Positions 1-4,922 of a stretch of 20,593 bases of DNA are shown here, piece by piece. Position 1 is the stretch's first letter; every line of letters begins with the position of its first letter. The stretch covers positions 1 through 20,593 of the forward strand of contig JBNMLE010000014.1 in assembly GCA_050874705.1 (NCBI GenBank). Reading direction: 5' to 3'. Under the pieces are notes generated by a model, which ran no database searches, had not been told where the DNA came from, and saw nothing but the letters and a program-made list of their open reading frames with translations. The translations under genes and the position numbers were made by a program. The DNA is from Fiminaster sp050874705 (GTDB lineage Bacteria > Bacillota_I > Bacilli_A > RFN20 > CAG-826).

Positions 1-38
1 CTAATTCTTTCTTCTATGGTAAAATGTGAATAGCTCAT
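1..38 (-). CDS. IS30-family transposase, N-terminal fragment (runs off window)
   Basis: The minus strand has ATG at 38-36 followed by codons for MSYSHFTIEERI, after which the window ends. This matches the usual opening of IS30-family transposases (M-x-Y-x-H-[LF]-T-I-E-E-R), which precedes their helix-turn-helix. An AGGAGG ribosome site lies 6 bases upstream of the start (complement of 44-49). Only 12 codons are visible, so intactness, catalytic DDE residues and activity cannot be judged. Confidence 0.7.
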   Translation of the reverse strand, partial: MSYSHFTIEERI

Positions 39-43
39 AAAGA

Positions 44-84
44 ACCTCCTGTAGATAAGTGTCGCAACTATATCTTACACCAGG
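44..84 (-). promoter_or_regulatory. Imperfect hairpin that could cover the transposase ribosome site
   Basis: On the minus strand, CCTGGTGTAAGATA (near 83-70) can pair imperfectly with TATCTACAGGAGG (about 56-44): AGATA/TATCT, TGT/ACA and CC/GG segments with small bulges. The 3' arm contains the transposase Shine-Dalgarno. Insertion sequences often hide their start region in this way so that transcripts entering from outside are not translated. That role is inferred here. Confidence 0.35.
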
Positions 85-150
85 ATTGATATGAGCCTTT
101 ATTTTTGTCTAGAAGTGTTGCACTTGAACGGTAAATTCACCGCCTATATA

Positions 151-172
151 AAAAGCGCAGTTAACTGCGCTT
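151..172 (-). terminator. Rho-independent terminator of the left surface-protein gene
   Basis: AAGCGCAG-TTAA-CTGCGCTT is a perfect 8-bp stem with a 4-base loop. On the minus strand it is followed by TTTTATATA. It starts 20 bases after the stop codon of the 192-3398 gene and is nearly identical to the terminator after the paralogous gene at 7985-8007. Confidence 0.85.
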
Positions 173-191
173 GATATATTGTGTTTTGTTA

Positions 192-3100
192 TTATTGTTC
201 TTTGCGTTTTCTAATGAAGAGATAACCACCAATAGATGAAACAGAAACCAATGAGATGATAACAATTAGAGGAATAACATTTTCAGTTGTTGATTTAATT
301 ATTGATATATTGTTCTTTGTTATGTCTCTTTCCATGAAATTATCATAATCACCCTCTGTTCCATATTTTCCTAAAATATAGTCGTAATACCAAATTGATT
401 TTTCAATGATGTTTCCTTCTTTAGAACCAACAGTGTTTTTCAATTCCAATTTTGCCTTTTCTGACAATGACTCGTATTTTTCATAAACGTTAAGCCAAGC
501 ATCTATAGATACTTTTTGAGAAATACCTGTAGGATCACATGCCGATGATACTTCTGTGTCAAAATTAATTGCCCAACTTGATAATTCAACGCCGATTGTA
601 ATTTCTTCTGACTGATAAACATTTGATGGCATATAGAATATTTCTACATCGTTTACATTTGAACTTGCTTTATAAGTTGTGAATCTAGCAAAATCACTAT
701 TATATTTTATAAAATAACCAGTAGAATCAACCGATTCAATTTTAGCAGTATTTGTATCGACTGATATTTTCCATGTTCCTGATGCATATGTTAAACCACC
801 TGAGGTTCCTGCTTTAATTTGTTCATCTAGAATATCTGTTAAAGTCCAAGCGTCCTTTGAACCACCGAGAGTAAATATTTCGTATGCTGTTTTTGTTGCA
901 ATTATTTTGTCCCATTCGATAAAAGTTGTCGAACTAGTTAATGAACTTAGGTTCTCACCTGTTAAGTAAGTACTTGATGCTGTAATATCATTGAATTCGC
1001 TTGCTATTGCACCATTTTCTCTATTTGTGATAATAATTTTATCGCCAGCATTTAGTACTGAAGCATCCGTTAATAAACTAAATCCTTTTGGAGCTTGAAT
1101 AACATTAACATTGAACGTGCATGTTTTTTCACCATATGTAGCGGTGATTTCCAAATTTTCAATTGGTTCATTTGGCATTATTGATGGAGAAAAAGTAATA
1201 TCATTTGAATTAACTATTTTATCACCTGTATTAGACATTTTTGCGGTAAATGTTAAACCTGTTAAATCTAAATTTGTTGATGTGTATTGCATAGATGGTG
1301 TGCCACTTACACTTAATGATTCAACAACATTAGGGGTAACTGTGATAGTGAAGTCTTTGTAAACATTTGGATTTACAGTAGATGTTGCACGAATAACAGC
1401 TGTACCATCTGCTTCGATATAATATCTAGTACCTGTTAATCTAACAACATTATTGCCCGACACAATCGACCATTCAACATCTTGACTAGATCCTTCTGGT
1501 AATACACTTGCATCAGGAAGATTTTGGCAAGAAGTATCCCCTAAAGGTATTTCTATCTCATATGTTTCGACATCGGAAACAAATAATTTAATTTCTTCAG
1601 GAAGAACAGTGACTGTATAAACACACTTATTAGATGCTTCTAAAGTATTTGTTCCATCAGAAGCAGTTAATGTAATTGTTGTTTCTCCATACGCTAACGG
1701 AGTGATTGTAGCAGTTTCCCCACCTTCGATAGTTGCAATTGTTTCGTTGCTGCTTGTCCAATTAAATGTTGTAGGGGTCCAGTTTTCAAAAACTGCTTTA
1801 ATTTCAGTTGTGCCTTGACCAACAACGCCTGATAAAGATTCAGCTGATAAATTTAATGTTTTTTCATCTACATTTTGGACATAAAGTTGTACTGGTTGTT
1901 GTCCGCTTTCATAACAAGAGAATATTTCGTTGCCATTATTAGAATTATAGCGTAATAAATTGTGCGTATTTGCGCCTTTTGCTTTAATGGTAATACCGGA
2001 ATCAGTGTATGTAACATCGAATTTTGCGTTGTCATCGATAGTATTTTGCGCCATCAATTGATTTTTCGATAAACTTGCTGCATAAATATATTGACCATTC
2101 CCATCTTTAAAAGAGAATCCAGTAGTTGAATCGCCCACTAATGTATAAACACATTGAGTATCGCTTTGAACAGTAATAGAATCATTTTTTACTGTAAAAC
2201 CTTCAGTAATTTCTTTAATATTGCTTCCACTTGCGTAATAACCCATTACAGCTGTTGCGGCACTATTAGTAATAATTACTTTATAACCAGCTTTCAAAAC
2301 AGTATCGCTTGTCATCTTTTTAAATGATTGATCTTTTAAATTTGACCAGGTAACAGTTATAGAGTTAGAAATAGTTACATTGTTTGCACCTAATACTTTT
2401 GCGGTTGCAGTAATTGTTGCTGTTCCGCTTTCACTGTTAAGTTGAAGCAATCCGTTTTCATCAATAACTGCATTTGCGTCTGACGAGGACCATGTTACAT
2501 TGCTATCTGTATTTTCAGAATTATTATATGCAACCAATGCAGTTAATTGTTCTGTGTGTCCAACATATCCTTGAGTAATGTTTAAAACATCTGGAGTAAT
2601 AGTGACACTTTTAGCAGTTGTTGTAGCGTTAAAAGCAACTGTTTTGCTTTCTAAACCTTCGCTTGTAAAAGTTATATTGAATGAACCTGATGTGGATGGA
2701 ACTGTTGTTACATCAATATCGAAGTTTTCAACTACACTTCCAGTATCATCTTTTACAACAAAGTCTGATTTATTGATTGTTTCTCCACAGTAGAATATTT
2801 TAGATGAATCGGTTAATTCAACTGATTGAATTTTTGTTGCTGTAGCCAACAATTCATAAGTCAATGTATAAGATTGAATATATAAAGAATTTGTTGTACC
2901 AGTGATAGTGACAACTAAATCTTCGCCATTTTGAATTATATAATCAGAATTACTTAGTGTCACATTAACATCTCTATAATTTGTTCCATAACTTTTATTG
3001 TCGAACCAGTTGTTAAAGTTTGTTGCTGATTGTAATTCACTTAAAATTGTTGAGCCAGCTTTGAAAGAAAATGTACCAGCGCCTTTCGATTTATTAGATC

Positions 3101-3398
3101 TCATTGATAAAACAAGTCCGGTTATTTTACAACTCTCATAATTACTCAAGGTCAAAGTCGTTGAATTACCTTCTGTCATTTGTGACATAGTGCCATAAGT
3201 TTGTGTATATGTAGCAGTCGAATCAGTTGGCGCTGTGCCGGATGTTGTTACAGCTGTTTTGCTAGCGATTTTATATGTAACAGTTTGACTAGCTGCCTTT
3301 CCCTCAACAACATTTTTAGTGCCTATACCAATACCAACTCCAAGAGTCATGAATGCGCTCAATAGTAAAGCACTTAATCCTTTTCTAAGTTTAGTCAT
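192..3398 (-). CDS. Large cell-surface protein with Ig-like domain array and C-terminal membrane anchor (left paralogue)
   Basis: This predicted exported, envelope-anchored protein has 1068 residues. A signal peptide covers about residues 1-36 (basic MTKLRK, hydrophobic core, cleavage near KAAS). Then come a beta-rich N-terminal region (37-185), a Big_3-like Ig domain (~188-262), a Big_2-like domain (~264-352, VTWSSSD), a ~150-residue module (356-508), two more Big_2-like domains (512-690), a Big_3-like domain (691-767) and a second copy of the ~150-residue module (770-925). A helical cap (941-1025, EKSIWYYDY) is followed by a transmembrane segment (1040-1061) and the tail RKRKEQ. There is no LPXTG motif, so the protein probably stays membrane-anchored or uses an unusual sorting signal. 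No enzyme motif is visible; adhesion or a structural role is inferred. The start is fixed by AAGGGG 6-7 bases upstream. I see no good promoter upstream in the present arrangement, unlike its right-hand paralogue. Confidence 0.85.
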   Translation of the reverse strand: MTKLRKGLSALLLSAFMTLGVGIGIGTKNVVEGKAASQTVTYKIASKTAVTTSGTAPTDSTATYTQTYGTMSQMTEGNSTTLTLSNYESCKITGLVLSMRSNKSKGAGTFSFKAGSTILSELQSATNFNNWFDNKSYGTNYRDVNVTLSNSDYIIQNGEDLVVTITGTTNSLYIQSYTLTYELLATATKIQSVELTDSSKIFYCGETINKSDFVVKDDTGSVVENFDIDVTTVPSTSGSFNITFTSEGLESKTVAFNATTTAKSVTITPDVLNITQGYVGHTEQLTALVAYNNSENTDSNVTWSSSDANAVIDENGLLQLNSESGTATITATAKVLGANNVTISNSITVTWSNLKDQSFKKMTSDTVLKAGYKVIITNSAATAVMGYYASGSNIKEITEGFTVKNDSITVQSDTQCVYTLVGDSTTGFSFKDGNGQYIYAASLSKNQLMAQNTIDDNAKFDVTYTDSGITIKAKGANTHNLLRYNSNNGNEIFSCYESGQQPVQLYVQNVDEKTLNLSAESLSGVVGQGTTEIKAVFENWTPTTFNWTSSNETIATIEGGETATITPLAYGETTITLTASDGTNTLEASNKCVYTVTVLPEEIKLFVSDVETYEIEIPLGDTSCQNLPDASVLPEGSSQDVEWSIVSGNNVVRLTGTRYYIEADGTAVIRATSTVNPNVYKDFTITVTPNVVESLSVSGTPSMQYTSTNLDLTGLTFTAKMSNTGDKIVNSNDITFSPSIMPNEPIENLEITATYGEKTCTFNVNVIQAPKGFSLLTDASVLNAGDKIIITNRENGAIASEFNDITASSTYLTGENLSSLTSSTTFIEWDKIIATKTAYEIFTLGGSKDAWTLTDILDEQIKAGTSGGLTYASGTWKISVDTNTAKIESVDSTGYFIKYNSDFARFTTYKASSNVNDVEIFYMPSNVYQSEEITIGVELSSWAINFDTEVSSACDPTGISQKVSIDAWLNVYEKYESLSEKAKLELKNTVGSKEGNIIEKSIWYYDYILGKYGTEGDYDNFMERDITKNNISIIKSTTENVIPLIVIISLVSVSSIGGYLFIRKRKEQ

Positions 3399-3516
3399 AT
3401 ATATCCCCTTTATCGAGTATTAGACAAACGATTAAACTAGTGCTGCTCATAATTATCAATACGATTAATTATTTGAGTAGCAAATCTTATATGTTTGTCC
3501 TCCAAATTTAACGACC
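3366..3516 (-). repeat. Left arm of 151-bp inverted repeat (leader plus first 11 codons)
   Basis: The reverse complement of this stretch equals 4797-4947 except for one base (C at 3430 on the gene strand versus T at 4883). It covers the whole 118-base leader and codons 1-11 of the left surface gene. Identity stops sharply at both edges. Beyond codon 11 the two genes differ at about 13 of the next 81 bases, mostly silently. The noncoding leader is thus better preserved than the adjacent signal-peptide codons. Confidence 0.95.
3391..3450 (-). other. Possible 19-codon upstream ORF in the left leader
   Basis: The minus strand reads MSSTSLIVCLILDKGDIYD and stops with TAA overlapping the start of the surface gene in another frame. 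It has no clear ribosome site. The same reading frame exists in the right leader (4863-4922), and the only base difference between the two is silent (ATC versus ATT). It may be chance. It is listed because a frame ending on the main start codon can couple translation. Confidence 0.25.
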
Positions 3517-3582
3517 AATATTTCTGTTGAAAATTTCAAAATTGGAATTAGTCTCAATTTTTTACCGAGATAAGCAAAAATC

Positions 3583-3610
3583 TTGCATATTCGTTTAAAA
3601 TTTATATAAT
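3583..3610 (+). promoter_or_regulatory. Promoter for the abiF-like RNA and gene
   Basis: TTGCAT (3583-3588), a 16-base spacer and TATAAT (3605-3610). Transcription would begin near 3617, just before the structured RNA at 3621-3700. The -10 box is perfect and the -35 box is partial. Confidence 0.6.
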
Positions 3611-3616
3611 TATTGT

Positions 3617-3700
3617 GATCAGTAATGAGTTAGGACTTCTCAGAAAAAGGGGAACCGATGCACAAATGTGGCGAGAAGGACGGCTCATTTTTTAATTTTT
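3617..3700 (+). ncRNA. Structured RNA upstream of abiF-like gene (candidate abiF-motif antitoxin RNA)
   Basis: The transcript can fold into a closed structure. GAGTT (3627-3631) pairs with GGCTC (3682-3686), and CTTCTC (3636-3641) pairs with GAGAAG (3673-3678) across a small internal loop. The hairpin loop holds AAAAAGGGGAACC and a little CAC/GTG hairpin. A run TTTTTTAATTTTT (3688-3700) follows at once, so the element ends like an intrinsic terminator directly against the toxin-gene start. From established knowledge, abiF genes (Pfam Abi_2) are often preceded by a conserved structured RNA (abiF RNA motif), and abiF RNAs have been reported to restrain the toxic RNase in a type III toxin-antitoxin-like arrangement. 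Position, compact fold and terminator support that identity; a covariance-model search would decide. Confidence 0.6.
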
Positions 3701-4543
3701 ATGCACAAATTTAGAACTGTGAACCAACAATTAAGCATACTCAAAGAAAGAGGTATGCGTTTTAAAGATCAAATTAAAGCGAAAGAAACGCTTGAAGATA
3801 TAAACTATTATAATTTGATAAACGGAAACAAAAATTTTTTTATCTTAAATTCGCCTGATGAAAGATATGTAGAAGGCATTTGTTTTGAAGAAATACTATC
3901 TATTTATCATCTTGAAACTAAACTTAAAGAAATAGTTCTAAAAAATATACTTTTAATTGAAGAGAGATTAAAACGGCATCTTGCATATGAATTTGCTAAA
4001 GAATATGGTTGTTATTCATGGGATGATATAAATTCGTACTCTCATTTTACAGAACAAGAAAAAAGATACTCTAATTCTTTTATTAATAAGTTGAAAGAGG
4101 TTCTTAAAGCGAAAAATAATGATTCAAGAGATAAATTAATAGAACATTTTTATAATCAAGATGAACAAATACCAATTTGGGCATTTGTTAATCTATTTGA
4201 TTTTGGATTAACAAAATACTTTTTTATTAACTTAAATGAAAAAATGAAGACAAAAATAAGCCAGCATTTTTCATTATCACCAAAGCAGCTCAAGTCTTTT
4301 TTAGAAGCATTAAACATGTTTAGAAATGTTTGTGCACATAATAACAAATTATTTTTCTACAAAATTTATGATAATAATAAAAAAATTGCTGATATGCCAG
4401 TTCATCATTTGCTAAATCTCAAAACAAAAAACAACAAATTCATAATTGGCAAAAATGATTTATTTGCGATTGTTATAATTTTTAAATATATGTTAAAAAA
4501 AGTGAATTTTTGGATTTTTATAAAGAAATTAATTATCTTCTAG
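3701..4543 (+). CDS. abiF: AbiF/AbiD-like Abi_2 family HEPN protein (abortive infection), C-terminus frameshifted
   Basis: Abi_2 family protein, a predicted RNA-cutting HEPN toxin of abortive-infection systems. Seen from ATG 3701: the family opening QQLSILKERGM and INYYNLI, and the HEPN-type motif R208-NVCA-H213 (R-x4-H), the expected RNA-cleaving pair. The frame gives 280 residues and ends in an unrelated hydrophobic tail (VNFWIFIKKLIIF) after TTA AAA AAA. Shifting by -1 at that A7 tract restores a family-like end (SEFLDFYKEINYLLDE...IGFP) to 4654, giving 318 residues. An in-frame GTG at 3668 lies inside the upstream structured RNA, so ATG 3701 is preferred, although it has no Shine-Dalgarno. 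The gene has its own promoter, an upstream RNA and a terminator-like element, so it looks like a self-contained defence module placed between the arms of the inverted repeat. Whether the shift is programmed, phase-variable, a decay mutation or a sequencing error cannot be told. Confidence 0.75.
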   Translation: MHKFRTVNQQLSILKERGMRFKDQIKAKETLEDINYYNLINGNKNFFILNSPDERYVEGICFEEILSIYHLETKLKEIVLKNILLIEERLKRHLAYEFAKEYGCYSWDDINSYSHFTEQEKRYSNSFINKLKEVLKAKNNDSRDKLIEHFYNQDEQIPIWAFVNLFDFGLTKYFFINLNEKMKTKISQHFSLSPKQLKSFLEALNMFRNVCAHNNKLFFYKIYDNNKKIADMPVHHLLNLKTKNNKFIIGKNDLFAIVIIFKYMLKKVNFWIFIKKLIIF

Positions 4544-4656
4544 ATGAAGCGGCAAAAGCATGCGAAATAATTACTTATGAAAGCATGTGTGAATCAATCG
4601 GTTTTCCAATTGTTGATGGCGACCAAAAGAGTTGGAAGGATATTAAGAATATTTAG
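4495..4656 (+). other. A7 slippery tract and out-of-frame C-terminal continuation of abiF-like gene
   Basis: Seven A residues at 4495-4501 form A AAA AAA G in the gene's frame, a classic -1 slip sequence and also a homopolymer prone to indels. Reading -1 from 4501 gives 51 further codons (SEFLDFYKEINYLLDEA...WKDIKNI) to TAG 4654-4656. Abi_2 proteins usually end with a segment of this kind carrying an IGFP-like motif. The zero-frame tail of 13 residues does not look like the family. Confidence 0.7.
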
Positions 4657-4765
4657 ATAATTTAAAACAACTAATCTTTTGCGAGTTCATATATCTTTTT
4701 TTAATCGAAAATAGATTTTATGTCGAACCATTGCGTATACGCATACCCACGAGCGTCCCTATTTA
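4657..4765. other. Noncoding stretch between abiF-like gene and the surface-gene promoter
   Basis: This AT-rich stretch has no open frame of note. A run of seven Ts lies near 4698-4703, but no stem precedes it, so no terminator for the abiF-like gene is evident. The only ordered element is the palindrome at 4732-4743. Confidence 0.5.
4732..4743. promoter_or_regulatory. 12-bp perfect palindrome upstream of surface-gene promoter (possible operator)
   Basis: TGCGTATACGCA is a perfect palindrome ending 22 bases before the -35 box at 4766. It stands out as GC-containing in an AT-rich stretch. The position suits an activator or repressor, or a recombinase half-site pair, but no partner copy is seen near the left arm. 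Confidence 0.35.
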
Positions 4766-4794
4766 TTGACATAGGAAGAAAAACCACATATAAT
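4766..4794 (+). promoter_or_regulatory. Consensus sigma-70-type promoter of the right surface-protein gene
   Basis: TTGACA (4766-4771), a 17-base spacer and TATAAT (4789-4794) match the consensus completely. Transcription should start near 4801, so the transcript begins almost exactly where the inverted-repeat arm begins (4797). The promoter therefore lies inside the segment bounded by the two arms. The matching position beside the left arm (GAAATA, with no -35) carries no recognisable promoter. Confidence 0.85.
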
Positions 4795-4800
4795 AGGGTC

Positions 4801-4914
4801 GTTAAATTTGGAGGACAAACATATAAGATTTGCTACTCAAATAATTAATCGTATTGATAATTATGAGCAGCACTAGTTTAATTGTTTGTCTAATACTCGA
4901 TAAAGGGGATATAT
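4801..4914 (+). promoter_or_regulatory. Structured 5' leader RNA of the surface genes
   Basis: The ~114-base leader can fold. GACAAACA (4814-4821) pairs with TGTTTGTC (4883-4890) as a closing helix, and ATAATTAATC (4841-4850) pairs with GATAATTAT (4856-4864) as an inner hairpin with one bulged A. A GGAGG at 4810-4814 touches the closing helix but has no ATG after it. The true ribosome site (AAAGGGG) lies beyond the fold. The same leader precedes the left gene (3399-3516 on minus). Such near-identity in noncoding RNA suggests either a cis-regulatory role or recent exchange between the copies. No known riboswitch class is recognised. Confidence 0.5.
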
Positions 4915-4922
4915 ATGACTAA
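4863..4922 (+). other. Possible 19-codon upstream ORF in the right leader
   Basis: The frame from ATG 4863 reads MSSTSLIVCLILDKGDIYD and stops at TAA 4920-4922, overlapping the surface-gene start (4915) in a different frame. Its ATG lies in the 3' arm of the inner leader hairpin. No Shine-Dalgarno is visible. It is shared with the left leader and differs from it only silently, but one difference is too few to show selection. Confidence 0.25.

Larger units (their letters stand above)
1..146 (-). mobile_element. End of an IS30-family insertion sequence (cut by window edge)
   Basis: Read on the minus strand, this stretch starts with a terminal sequence of the form GGTGAATTTACC...CAAGTGCAACACTT (about 146 down to 113). 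It then has an untranslated leader, an AGGAGG ribosome site and a transposase start. That order and terminal sequence fit IS30-family elements of low-GC Firmicutes. The outer boundary is uncertain by a few bases because only one end is visible and no target duplication can be checked. The element sits directly beyond the terminator of the left surface-protein gene. The family call rests on the transposase N-terminus and the terminal repeat together. Confidence 0.65.

Noticed and set aside
1111..1362. Open frame on the plus strand opposite the left surface gene, with similar ones at 2578-2793, 4890-5132, 5175-5474 and 6291-6665
   Set aside because: They lie antisense to long real genes rich in Thr/Val codons, have no ribosome sites, and show hydrophobic wording typical of such shadows.
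3668..3700. In-frame GTG extension of the abiF-like protein (11 extra residues)
   Set aside because: It lies inside the predicted structured RNA and terminator, the residues do not resemble Abi_2 N-termini, and the AAGGGG site is too far (15 bases). ATG 3701 fits better.
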